Origin: Strix aluco
Taxonomy: Eukaryota > Chordata > Aves > Strigiformes > Strigidae
Direction of reading: 5' to 3'
Assembly: GCF_031877795.1 (NCBI RefSeq)
Contig: NC_133932.1
Span: forward strand, 19,966,180-20,030,179
DNA length: 64,000 bases
Shown one piece after another: positions 1-11,161 of this stretch. Numbering within the stretch: position 1 is the first letter of the stretch; each line of letters opens with the position of its first letter. The position numbers and the translations under genes are program-made. The notes beneath the pieces are model-generated. The model was not told the DNA's origin. It did not search any database and saw nothing but the letters and a program-made list of their open reading frames with translations.

Positions 1-44
1 CCGCTGCCCCTGCTGTCCTGAGTCCTGCTGCTGTCCCCGGGCGC
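1..44 (+). CDS. ILDR2: ILDR2 exon fragment, cysteine-rich juxtamembrane segment (cut by window edge)
   Basis: This is the 3' part of an exon; its 5' part lies outside the window. Read from base 2 it encodes a cysteine-rich stretch containing CPCCPESCCCP. It ends at a good donor (GCGC|GTGAGT) with one base of the next codon left over (phase 1). That base joins the exon at 798 to give ...RALYVAGKAAKAGYPP, which matches the region just after the membrane helix in ILDR2. Cysteine clusters here are typical of the ILDR/LSR (angulin) family and are probable palmitoylation sites. The Ig domain, signal peptide and membrane helix must lie to the left of the window. Confidence 0.85.
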
Positions 45-797
45 GTGAGTGACCCTGTCCAAGCCTGGTGCAAATCTTCTCACACACTTCTGCTCCCTGG
101 CAGAACAGGAGGAGAATCTGCTCATATTGCTTCCTTTGCCCTGAGCACTTTGCTTGACTAAGAACTAGTTCTTAGGGGGTGAAGCATCTGACCTATTGCT
201 CAATGGTTGAGCGCTCAAAGTTAATTACAAATGTAATTCCGCGAACCCTCCCTGCCTTGGCAGCTGTGCCTGCTCCTCAAAGTGTCATGCTCCCCTTCCA
301 GAGTTGTTGTTGTGTCAGTGAATGTTGTGGGTCAGAGCTAAGAGCATCCTGGGAGGTTTGTTCCTGGCAATGCAAAGCAGCTGCCCTCTACAACAGTGCA
401 AAATCATCGCAGCCCAGCAAGGTTCCTGGTCAGGCTCAGGCAGACTGTCAACTTTGATGAGCCTCATCCCTGCTACTTGAGTCATCCGTTGTTTTTAAAG
501 CCAAACTGCCACTAAATCACAGCAGTGGAAATGCCGGCTGTAACATGCTGAATGTCCTTCGGTTGCTGGGCATCTTGCAGTGCTCTTCTGACCCGCCATG
601 TGCACTTCTCACTTCTCAGATTCCCCTCAGTGCCCTTTGATGCTTAGAGAAATTCAGATTGGTCCTTGTCCTTTCATTTGTCCAGTTGTCTCCTGTGTGT
701 TGTCACCAGTGTTGGTGATGTGCAGGTTTCGGCCACGTGCCGTGTGGGTCCGTGGGAGGCTGGTGTGATGCTGACTGCTGTTCTTCTTCTTTTCCAG
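45..797 (+). other. ILDR2: ILDR2 intron
   Basis: This intron is bounded by GTGAGT at 45 and a pyrimidine-rich acceptor ending TTTTCCAG at 797. I see no other gene in it. Confidence 0.8.
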
Positions 798-974
798 TGT
801 ATGTAGCCGGCAAGGCAGCAAAAGCTGGCTACCCTCCCGCAGTCTCTACCATGCCCGGTCCGTACTACATACCCAGTGTTCCTGTAGCTGGTGTCCCCTC
901 TCCTGCGGTGCTGATGGATAAGTCGCACCCCCCTCCCTTAGCCCCAAGTGACTCCAGCGGAGGAAGCCAAAATG
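798..974 (+). CDS. ILDR2: ILDR2 coding exon (proline-rich cytoplasmic segment)
   Basis: The exon encodes LYVAGKAAKAGYPP at its start and SHPPPLAPSDSSGGSQN at its end. Both are characteristic of the ILDR2 cytoplasmic tail just after the juxtamembrane cysteines. It is flanked by a clean acceptor (TTTTCCAG) and a donor (AATG|GTAATT), and both junctions are phase 1. Its length is a multiple of three (177 bp), so it could be skipped without a frameshift; ILDR2 and LSR are known to be alternatively spliced in this region, though nothing here shows which isoform is made. Confidence 0.93.
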
Positions 975-3900
975 GTAATTTGCAGTGCCAGGCACAACCT
1001 TCAGTCCTTTTACTGGGAGCAGGGCTGGGAAAGGGAGGAATGATTGTCACTGATAGAGTGGTATGAACAGAAGAAGCCCAGAGAAAACTGCATTTTAATC
1101 CTGGCTCTGACAATGACATTTGCATCCCTTAGGGCCACAGGGTCCAACTTTTCTAGTGCCATCAGCACAGTGTCAGTTTGTGGGTGCCTAATTAGGTCAA
1201 CAGGGAATGGGAGGCCAAGTTCATGCCCAGGACCCCTCTCATTACTGCTGCAAACGTTTACTTGCGGAGGACGGAAGGATGAAGATGATTTCAGAGAAGC
1301 AGAGGCGGTGGCCATTTTCCCCTTAGAGCTGACGCCTTGCAAGCTGCTCTCTCTTGGTAAACTGTTCTTCCTACCCTCTGTAGGGCACTGCTTGCCCTCT
1401 GGCAGCAGTTTTTTGCTGCAGCATGTTTTACTGTCCCCATGGCATTTTGGGCACAGGGACATTCTCCCTCAGTGTTGCTGCCCAAGAGCATTTGGGGCTG
1501 GGCCCCCTCCCCCCTATCTTACAGAAGTCAGTAGGTCACTTTTTTATGTTCAGCCTTTGCATTTGTGAAATGGGAGTGATAAAAGGCTTCTAACTAGAAA
1601 GGACTTGTGGATCAATGTCAGACATAGAGTATCAGGAAGATGACTCTATCTTGGTGAGGGTCACTTCTCCTGCTGCAAAGGAAGCTGCCATCAAGGAAAA
1701 AGAGGGCAGCTATTTAGCCACATGCTAGCATTTCAGGATCAGAGTGGCTGTCTGAATTCAAACACGCTGCAGCAGAAGTGACTCTCGCCAACGTAGAGTC
1801 ACCATACTGACACAGTATGGTTGCCATTGATCCAGCCACATGTCTGATTTCAAAGCACCACGCTAATTATCAATTGTTAAATTTGTTCATGACAGTGTGT
1901 TGATAAGACACTTCCAAAACGACAAGATCAAGTAGCATAAGCAAGTAATTAAGCTTTTGGAATGACACTACACGTCCTTCCGCTGCCCCAGTCAGTATAT
2001 TAACCTTTCTGGAATTACAAAAATTATTTTCCTTCAACAATCATACCTTTTTTTCCCCACTGAAATCAAAACAGAGCTCTGCAATGGAGCATTTTGAAAT
2101 AGGAAATAAATCAATCACTGATCCGAAGCAGAATGTATCCAATTCAAAAACCTTTGTCAGAAAATGATGAATGACAGCCCAGTGCTTAGGTTTTTTTCTC
2201 CTGTGAAAAATGTTAGTGCATGCAGAGTGTGGTGTTGGCCACGGGAACTCCAGGGATTTTTTAAGAGTCAGATCACAACCCCAGTCTTGTCTTTGCTGTA
2301 CGTTACTAGCAGAGCACAAATGCAGAATGAAGAACTGTGGATGTGTTTGGTAACCAAATGGAACGGCTCTTAGCATCCCATGTTCATTACGCAGAAAGAT
2401 GCATCTATTATATGATCCAAATCAGCTGGTGGGACTTAATCCCTCAACTCAGGACTTGACAGGAAATACTATGTATGGCAAATAAAACCATTATTACAGA
2501 GTTTTAACTGCTGTGGCAAGAGAATAGAGGTTCTTAAGCTTTTCTTATTTTTAATTAATTTTTTTTGCAATATTACGGACAGACCCTTAGATCATGCACC
2601 TGTTGTTCAAGGTGTTCCTTGAACTGTGGAGCTGAGGAAGGGTGATACCATGCACCCTGTTCCGTTTCTCTTAAGGTCCTCCACAATGCCAGAATATCCC
2701 CTAATTACAGGCTGTAGAAGAGAAAACATTATGTGGCTGTTCCAAGCTACTTATTTGCTGGTAGGCCAGACAGCAAGCTAAACAAAACAGGTAATGCTTA
2801 TTATAAAGTGCTTTTCTCAGAAGGAGCACTAATTATGGTCTCTGTGTCCTCCACGCAGCCGTTGTAGTAGGTCTGATCTGAAACTTGGTATCTTTGAGAC
2901 TTCAACTTTTCTGTCAAGTTTATTTTAACAAATGGGATCAGAAGCACTGGGGGACAGAGACTGGAGGATTCTGTAGTCCTGGCTGCCGGGCTAAAAAGGA
3001 TAGCCTTTGCCCTAGATAGTTTCTGTGCTCATAAATGACCCCTGTGAGGTGATCTAGTGAGCAAACTCGGGCATGATATTTAGAAAATTTGTCTAGGGTT
3101 ACATAAAAGCCATGTGACAGTGAAGCCTAGGAACTGCATCCTAAACTTAGAGCTGAATAGGGGAAAAAACCACAAACTTTCAGCTCTTTTATTTAGAAGT
3201 GTTGGCAACACAGAAGTTAGGATGTATACTCTGTCTATTTTAAATGCAGTGGTTACCTGGAGACTCTTGCATAGGTTCTTTAAACCATGCACACAGGGAA
3301 GCTTTTGATCTGAGAGCTGGACTCCAGACCTTTAATATGGAAAGTGTATAAGGATGAGACATCATTTACTTCCTAACCACACTTGTCTGAAAAAACAGTA
3401 GTGCTGTCCTTTCTGGGGAGCAGAAACAGCTTACGGTTTTGGCTGACTTGGTTCCACCCACAGAAGATTAAAAAAAGTGTCTAGTTAAATGCAAATTAAA
3501 CATTAGAAATTTATGAACTGTTCAGGAGAAGAAAAAATGGTCTAACGGGGAAGAATGTTCCACTCCCTTTGACTTCAGTGTATGGTTCTGGACAAGTGGT
3601 TAATGTCTCTGTATCTTTATTCCCTTATAATTAAGATGGGTCTAAAAATATTCAGACCTTATTAAAGGGTTATGGCAATTTACAGATGAAGAAGGGTGTG
3701 AGGAGGAAGCAATAATATCTGTGGTTCTCACATGAAGGAATAATAAAGAGATGTAGTAAGTTGAACATTCAGTATCATTGCAAGAAGTATTTAATAAATA
3801 AATGTAGAGACAAAATATGCTTCATCTCTAATGGAAAATAGTTCTTATGAGCTGTTCACTGTCATCTTTGCAGATTTAAATCCAAAGTTAATTTCTAATG

Positions 3901-6150
3901 CTTACAGAATTAACCAAGAAATTCATTTGCCTTTTGATACACAGCTGCAATAGCAAGTCGAGCATGAAGCTAGCATGAAGCCTAGCTAATTCTCCATCAG
4001 TTCCAGGAGCTATAGATGTTGCCCAAATAGATATTTGGCACAGCCTCAGCGTGAGTAGTGGCTCTGGGAAGACTGGGGAGACTCTGGGGAGTCTGGAAGC
4101 TGCCTGTTCAAGTTCCCCAAAGGTTATTAGTAGGTCAGAGTCATTTCCAGCTGATAGGTTGCTGGTCTGTGTATAAATGAGGTGGCGGCTTAGCTGAGCT
4201 CCTAGTAGACACATTAGAAGAAAGAATAGCGAGAGGCCTCTTTCCTGGCAAGGTATCAGACAGAGGTCAGCCACGATGGTGAGGTGAAGTGGAGAACTTG
4301 CCTTGCTGTTGCTTGCGCAGTGCAGCAGGAGTCATCGCTTCTGAGGCCAGTCAGTCCAGCCCCCCTCACAGCAGCAACCTCCCTTCAAGAGACATGATGG
4401 CCTTCCACTCGGGAAGGCAGAGGCAGGGCTCCTTGTGTTCCGTAAATCACTGTGCACTTGCCGTCATTGTGCACACATTTGTGGGGATAATAAAACACAG
4501 CGAAAGTCCAGACTGCTGTCAGCTAAACTATCTGGAGACACATTGAAAGCAGGATCCTGATAGACCTATACTATGTTTTAGCATCTAATACCTTTCCCAA
4601 GTACAGATACACACAGTAGTACTTCAGGATGTAGTTACTTACCTTACATGTGCACAGTCAAAACCCACAGTAAAGCCCTTACGTCCTGAAGCAATTTGCA
4701 GGATTATTACAGGAATCATTCTACCCATTTCTATGGCACAGCCATTTCTGAAGCAGAGCATGGTTATTTAATAGTGCACAGACACATGCATAGCACTCTA
4801 GGACAGAAGGTGCCTAAGAATACCTCTGCCAAGTCCTTGTTCAGCCCACGCAGTGCATATACTATACAACGTACTACCAAACCCATATGTCAGTAGCTTG
4901 ATGTGTATCGGGCTGTGGGATAAAACAGAACAGGTTGGCTCAAAACCACCGTCCAAGTATTTAAATCGTGCCACAAGAGGAGCACTCATGCCACACTGCA
5001 GTATTCATACAAGGGAACATACTAACCCCTTGCAAGGCAGACAAGTTCCATTTTGTAGCGTTACGTGAATTGTCCTCATGACAGTTCTCTAATGAGGCTG
5101 AATTTGCGGGTTGTGGTCCTCTTTTGTACTTAGACCTGTGTTTCTGTCAGTCTCGAAATAGCCTCAGACTGAGACCTTTCTTAAATAATCTGCTATAAAA
5201 GTCATATTTTCCTCAAAGTCCTGATAGGTGGAGTTCTCTGCTTGCTGCCTATAGACCTGCCTTGAGGAAGTCAGGCTGCTTGTAGGGTTAGGAGATAAAG
5301 TGTGCATGGAGCCAGCCTGCCAGAGTTAGAGCTGCTCTGGCTCCAGGCATGTAGGGCCTGTTTCTCTACACATGGGAATATGGAAAAGCCAAAAAAGCTG
5401 TCCATACTTCCCCTGCAAATGAAATAATCCAGGAGTCAAACACTTAATGTATGTGTAAGACGTACCTTTTCTGTAAAACAGAGCGTGTAAAGAACACCCG
5501 AGCAGGCCGTTTCGCAGTTACCCAGTGACCTGATTGGCCCCATCATTGGATTTGGTATAAATCTCAAAGCAGTGTGATGTGCTTTGTGGGACTTCCTGTG
5601 TTTCCTTCTGTATTCTCTGGAGCTTCTCCTACCACATGCTCTTCAACCTGTGTGAGCAGAATTCATAGGGATGGGAGGGTGGAGTGGTCCTGCAGAGTGA
5701 CAGCTCCCAAATGCTCAGCCACCTGCTTCCCCTGCAGATGGGGAGCTTATGGCCCCGCCTGCATAGAGGAAGCCTGATCTTCTGGGACTGCTTCTCTCAT
5801 ACCATGACAAATCCTTTCTGTAGTGCTGAGGAAGGGGAAACGAGTGCTACTTTTCTCTCTGCCATCCTTTGTGGGAGGTGGAATCACTCTGTGGTGATGA
5901 CACCACTTGATGTATTTGGTTGTACAGATTGGGCATTTCCAAACCATTTTTGCTGTTACTGCAAACTTTATAAATGACGCAGCTGCTCACAACTTCACAT
6001 CCCACATTATAGACAAATTTCTTCTGAAGCAAGGACTGACTCACTCTGTTTTGGAAGATGCAGCCTACCTGCCTGCAGATGTGACCTCAACTATAAGCAA
6101 TATTGTCACAAAGTCTCCTTGAACTTAAATGTGTTTTCTTCTCTCCCTAG
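975..6150 (+). other. ILDR2: ILDR2 intron, about 5.2 kb
   Basis: The intron runs from GTAATT at 975 to the acceptor at 6150. It is AT-rich with unremarkable sequence. I found no repeats or embedded gene; the short open frames in it have no recognisable product. Confidence 0.75.
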
Positions 6151-6267
6151 CAGTGCGCAAAGGGTACAGGATCCAGACTGACAAGGAGAGGGACTCCATG
6201 AAGGTGCTGTACTATGTGGAGAAAGAACTGGCTCAGTTTGACCCAGCTAGGAGGATGCGAGAACGAT
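6151..6267 (+). CDS. ILDR2: ILDR2 coding exon (VRKGYRIQ...RMRER segment)
   Basis: The exon encodes VRKGYRIQTDKERDSMK followed by VLYYVEKELAQFDPARRM, one of the best conserved blocks in the cytoplasmic tail of ILDR2. The acceptor is a NAGNAG tandem (CCCTAGCAG), so the exon can start at 6151 or 6154. The choice adds or omits one alanine ahead of VRKG. The donor is CGAT|GTGAGA; the leftover T joins AT of the exon at 8473 to make the tyrosine in RYNNTISEL. Confidence 0.95.
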
Positions 6268-8472
6268 GTGAGAAACAAACATGGTTTGATTTTTTTTTTT
6301 TTCACTGACCTGAAAAAGACTGTAAATTCATAGTTAAAAGTTCACTGGCTTCGCCTTAAGAGCCAGCCTCTAGGATATGATGTCCAGGATATGGTACTTG
6401 GGGGCACATAAAGTCTAGATTTTAGGCATTTCAGGTATGTTCTGATTTTGAGGATCTGCTGCTTATCTAATAATCCCTAATTAGAACCAAGAAGGTGAGG
6501 GATACTCAGATGATCATGAAAATTGTCCACTTGGATAATTAAACACTTGGATCATCGGCATCTGAAAAGCCAAGTCCATACTCATGCCTTCTACAGCCCT
6601 TGGTGTGATAATAGCTGGGATATTGTCATCACAATTCCTGTATGTCTTTACAGTGTGGTGCCTGTAAATTTCCAGCATGGCAAAATAGGAGAGGGATGAT
6701 TTTATTGAAAGTGTGTTTTGTGGGCTGCAATGATCACAGTGTGGTTTGAAGGATGCAGAAAGGTAGTTTAGAGTGACTGTTGCCCTGCAGAAGGAGCAGG
6801 GACTACAAGAAAGACTCAAGAAGCCATCAGATTTTGTGGCACTGGTCAACATAAGATCAGAGGTGGTACACGCATCAGTATAGAATCATAGTATCGTAGA
6901 ATCATTTAGGTTGGAAAAGACCTTTAAGATCATCAAGTCCAACTGTTAACCTAACACTGCCAATTCCACCCCTAAACCCCTAAGCACCACATCTACATGC
7001 CTTTTAAAGACCTCCAGGGCTGGTGACTCAGCCACTTCCTTGTGCAGCCTGTTCCAATGCTTGATAACCCTTACCGTGAAGAAATCTTCCCTAATATCCA
7101 ATCTAAAACTTCTGGCGCAACTTGAGGCCATTCCCTCTCATCCTATCACTTGTTATTTGGGAGAAAGAGACCGACACCCACCTTGCTACAACCTCCTTTC
7201 ACGTAGTTGTAGAGAGCAATAAGGTCTCCCCTCAGCCTTCTCTTCTCCAGACTAAACAACCCCAGTTCCCTCAGCTGCTCCTCGTAAGACCTGTGATCCA
7301 GACCCTTCACCAGCTTCTGACGGCTTGGCAGTCGGGCAACTGCAGGTGAAGGGGAGGAGGGTGGTAAATAGGGACATGATGCAAACTCAGAACTGAGCTT
7401 GTGTGGAACTCCTCACTGTCTTCCCATAGCCTCTTGCAAGCTTGATTTTCCTAAATAAAGGCTGAGACTGCACTTAATGGATGTCAGAATACAAACCCAA
7501 GCGAGGATCTTTCCACGTTGGGAGGCAGAGGTGCAGCGTCAGGACAACGTGTGTGTATGAGGAGGGCCTGCAGTGCTGCTCTTTGTCCTCCAGCTGTTCT
7601 GTGCAGAGCAGCAGGCTGAGGGCTCGGTTCCTCCGGGCAGCACCCGGCCTGCGCAGCGCTAAGCCACGTTAGGCACTGGTAGAGGCTCATTTAAAACAGA
7701 CGCGTGAGATCCTGCAAATCAATGAAGGTAAAAGCTTTAGGGAATGACACTACATCAAAGCTCTGTACAGATTAGGCATAACTAACAAATTATATATACT
7801 TCTAAAACAGTCATTGCTGAGCACACTGTCTTCCCCACCCACAAGATTTACTATAAAAAGACCTCTCCAGATTGGTATGTTAGGCCTCCAGATGTCAATG
7901 TGCTTGACAGGGTAGAGACTGACGGTGATTCAGACAGTCTCTTACTTTTTTCTTAATCTTTTTTTTGAGGGGGTTGGTTTTGTTTTAGCTGGGCAAGTCA
8001 GGCCAAATCCAGAGCCAGCCTGTCTCACACCAGGAAGGGAGGAGGTGGCACAACTGCTGTGGTGATCTTCCACCAAGCTCAATGCCCACCTCACGAGGGT
8101 GGAGAGCTCACATGTGTTACTGAAGCAGGGCTGAGGGGCGATTTCTGCACAAAGGCTGAACTCCATTATCTGGAACACGGGCATCTGATGCCGTTTGCAA
8201 TACCCTTAGAATATCCCAGCTACCAGTTCAGAAGACCTGTAGGTCTAACAGCAGCTCTGCATCCAAACTGAGCCCCAGTAGTCTTGGGCAGGATCGATCA
8301 AGGGTTTGGAGAAGGGCCTTGGATTGCATTTTTTTTTTTTTCTAATAGAGGGCAGTGCAGCTTCTTTCTGAAAAGGCTGCAGCTGGGCTCAGCACAGCCT
8401 TCCTGTCTTCCCTTCTCACACATGCTATCAGGCGATGCTTATCGTATTTGTCTTGTGCAACCTGCCCTGCAG
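6268..8472 (+). other. ILDR2: ILDR2 intron, 2.2 kb, containing a CR1
   Basis: The intron runs from GTGAGA at 6268 to CCCTGCAG at 8472. It contains the CR1 copy at 6881-7325 and a T-tract just upstream of 8340. Nothing else is recognised. Confidence 0.8.
6881..7325 (-). mobile_element. CR1 LINE, 3' end fragment
   Basis: On the plus strand it begins with the reversed CR1 tail (TAGAATCATAGTATCGTAGA) and continues with the familiar avian CR1 phrases GGTTGGAAAAGACC and, later, CCTTCTCTTCTCCAGAC and CTCAGCTGCTCCTCGTAAGA. The element therefore lies on the minus strand, with its 3' end at the low coordinate. It is 5'-truncated, as most CR1 copies are, and sits inside an ILDR2 intron. It is diverged and has no open reverse transcriptase. 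Confidence 0.93.
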
Positions 8473-8683
8473 ATAACAACACCATCTCTGAACTCAGCTC
8501 TTTGCATGAAGAGGACATGAACTTCCGGCAGCCGTACCGCCAGGCACGAAGGAAACCTCTGCCTCCTGCGGAGGACCTGGATGGTGATCCTGAATACTGG
8601 GCAGGAGTGATTGGCGGGGGCAGCACGTCAAGATCACAGGCTGTCTCTGATTACAGAGATGAGCGGGACAGTTTCCGGCACAG
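8473..8683 (+). CDS. ILDR2: ILDR2 coding exon (NNTISELSSLHEED segment)
   Basis: The exon encodes NNTISELSSLHEEDMNFRQ at the start and SDYRDERDSFRH at the end, a conserved piece of the ILDR2 tail. It is flanked by CCCTGCAG and the donor CACAG|GTGAGG. The last two bases (AG) join C of the next exon to form Ser in HSQQRSKSEMLS. The middle part, from PYRQARRKPLPP through DPEYWAGVIGGG, is less conserved and rich in Pro, Arg and Gly. Confidence 0.95.
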
Positions 8684-9606
8684 GTGAGGGGCGCTGTGTC
8701 GGGAGGCAGCTGTATCTGGCAAAGTGGTAAAGAAAAGGGAAGGGACAGATGGACTGGTAGCTCTTCTCCATTTCCTGCTGCTCTGGTTCTGCTTAGCAGG
8801 ACAGAGAGGTTAGAGAAAAACATGAAATCTGGAGATGTTATTAGCTCAGGTTGGAATGAATCTGATTCCCACAAGCCTGCCCCAGCTGGGCAAAGCTAGG
8901 TACCAGCCCTGTTCCAGGTGGGATGTAAAACTGAGATCAGTAGGAAGCCAAGCCACCCTTCTCCAAGTGCTCTCCTGAGATTTGTACCTGATCTCTCCAG
9001 CACTTCCCAGTCCTGGTTGATTAGGGTTGATTAGCATTTGATTAGGAGTCGCACCCTGGTGCTTTGGTGCAGCGAGACCTGTACTCCAGGCCTAAAGGAC
9101 TGGCACTCTGGTGCCTAGAAGAGAGATACTGCGGCTTTCCCTCACATACCAGCAGCCCAGTCTCCTGAAGGCAGTGGCAGGGATTTCCTTCCCTCAGTAC
9201 TGGGCTGTTGTGCCAGCTCTCTGTCTTTAAACCTGCTTCAGAATTGCCCTGCTGTGAGCTTCTGTAGCCAGGCTCTTGGGTTTTCCCAGCAAGAAAAGCA
9301 CCTCCAGGCTCTGGGGCCAAGGAGAAGCAAGTCCAGCCCTGCATACTGGAGGACGAGGGAGGTGCACGCTGGGGTTAATTAATAATACTCTGTGGTAATG
9401 TTAGACATGTAGAGGCCAAGCTATCCACACTAAGCTGTGAGAAGCAGATATTTCGAGGATGTGATACATCTCTTCTTACAGAAGATGATGAAAACAGATG
9501 AGTCATGCCCCAGGAGTGCCTGTTTCCCTCCACTGTCTGTGAAGGCAGCCGAGGGGATGAGTACAGGTGAATCCTGCCCTCTAACACTACCTCTTCCCTC
9601 CTCCAG
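8684..9606 (+). other. ILDR2: ILDR2 intron, 0.9 kb
   Basis: A GTGAGG donor and a CCCTCCTCCAG acceptor bound it. The sequence is open upstream of 9607 in the reading frame of the next exon. The strong acceptor and the continuity HSQQRSKS across the junction decide the exon start at 9607. Confidence 0.8.
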
Positions 9607-10297
9607 CCAGCAGAGATCCAAGTCTGAGATGCTGTCCCGTAAGAGTTTCTCTGTGGGAGTGCCGGCTGTCTCTATGGACGAGCTGGCAGCCTTTGCAGAG
9701 TCCTACAGCCAGCGGACCCGGCGGGCCGACAGCCAGGAAACTCGGCGTTTCGAGCGGTCAGAGTCGCATGGCGGCCGCAGCGGCGGGCTGCCCCACCAGG
9801 ACAGCTCCATGGAGGAGTACTACACCAAGCGTAGCAGAGGGAACCGAGAGCCGCTGACGGACTCGGATCGGGGCTGGTCGTACAGCCCACCCCGGAGACG
9901 AGCCCATGAGGAGAAGCACCTGCCCAGGCTGGTGAGCCGGACGCCCGGAGGGAGCCAGAAATACGATCACTCCTACCTCAGCAGCGTCTTGGAGAGGAAA
10001 TCCCGGAGCTACGATGAGAGTAGTGACCCTTGTGAAACCCCGTCAAAGCTGAGCTCGCAGCCCAGCCAGAGAGGAGGGGGAACATACTATGCCTGGTCAC
10101 CACCCTCTACCTACAAAGCCGAGAAGTCGCAGCAGCAGCCGCAGCAGCCGCCACCACCGCCTCAGCAGGAGGAAGGGGAGGACACCCTGCCCCCCTACAG
10201 CGAGAGGGAGCTGAGCCGAGGCCCTTCGTACAGGGCCAGGGAGCAGGCCTACCTCAACGCCTCTGACAAGAAGAGGAAAAAGGACCCCAAGAAAACA
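9607..10297 (+). CDS. ILDR2: ILDR2 long cytoplasmic exon (Ser/Arg/Pro-rich, with a Gln-Pro run)
   Basis: This is the largest exon of the gene (691 bp). It encodes SKSEMLSRKSFSVGVPAVSM, DELAAFAESYSQR, FERSESHG, EEYYTKRSRG, REPLTDSDRGW, HLPRLVSRTPGG, KYDHSYLSS and YYAWSPPSTYKAEK. These are all blocks typical of the ILDR2 C-terminal tail, a cytoplasmic, low-complexity region with many potential phosphosites. The exon ends KKRKKDPKKT|GTGAGG in phase 0. A run QQQPQQPPPPPQQ at 10129-10169 looks like a lineage-specific insertion. ILDR2 is a type I membrane protein linked to tricellular contacts, T-cell regulation and hepatic lipid metabolism; those roles come from the family, not from this sequence. 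Confidence 0.96.
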
Positions 10298-11125
10298 GTG
10301 AGGCCATGTCTGGTGCTCCTGATCCAAATAGGCTGAGTGGGGAGCCACCAGGCAGGGGTTACAAACCAGAGTTTACGGGCAAGGGGGCTCTCCAGGAGGG
10401 TAGAGCCTGGAGTCCGAGTGTGGGGAACCCCAGATCAGAGGAGTCACTGTGGGTGTAGGAGGTCAGAAAAGGAAACAGCTCCTACACAGGACTTCATGAT
10501 GGGGGGAGAGCCAGATGGGCCTGGGACTGGGGAGGTGAGGGATGTTTTTGGCATCTGTGACCTGGTGATCCAAGGAAGTGGGAGTTTACGTAGGGTTTAG
10601 GAGGATCCTGGTAGGGAAGGGAACTTACCCAGGCTTACAGAAATCACAGCGCATTGCTTTGGCCTTGATCTTTCTGAAGTCAGGGTTGAGAGGCTCTGTT
10701 CTGGGCTGGGACAGGGCTGGTAGCAAGGTATGGTGTAAGAGACCTCCTCTTTCTGAAAGGGGTGGGATGGCAGACTGCTATGGGCACGTGCCCACGGGCA
10801 TGTGTAGGGGCCATGGATGCCAAAGGCATTCCTCACACTGGGTACCAGCAAGTGCAGAACATCCTGCCACAGTCCGGGCTTGTGAGGACTGATGAGTTCA
10901 TGGCTGCTGGGGAAGAGGAGCTGGCTGAAGTCGGCTCCGTGAGAGAGACTGTCACTAGAGCAGCTTGGCTGTTAGGTCTGAGCTTAAGTGACATGTGTGA
11001 GAGAGGAAAGGGGTGTGAGTAGACAAAGCTGTTGCTGTTCGGTTATGTCTCTGTCAAAGCTATGTCCATCTGTCTGTTCCGTGGGTGCTTTCCTGTTGAC
11101 CTTAATCTTCTCTCTTTCTTCTCAG

Positions 11126-11161
11126 AACGATTTTCCAACGAGGATGTCCCTTGTGGTTTGA
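11126..11161 (+). CDS. ILDR2: ILDR2 terminal coding exon (NDFPTRMSLVV, stop)
   Basis: After the acceptor TTCTTCTCAG the sequence reads AAC GAT TTT CCA ACG AGG ATG TCC..., ending NDFPTRMSLVV and TGA at 11159-11161. It joins in phase 0 to ...KKRKKDPKKT of the preceding exon. This short, highly conserved C-terminus is diagnostic for ILDR2 and confirms both the gene and its end. It is too short to appear as an ordinary open frame. Confidence 0.96.
   Translation, partial: NDFPTRMSLVV

Noticed and set aside
10298..10336. Continuation of the ILDR2 frame to the stop at 10336
   Set aside because: The donor at 10297/10298 and the conserved terminal exon at 11126 give the proper ILDR2 C-terminus; reading through the donor yields an unrelated short end.
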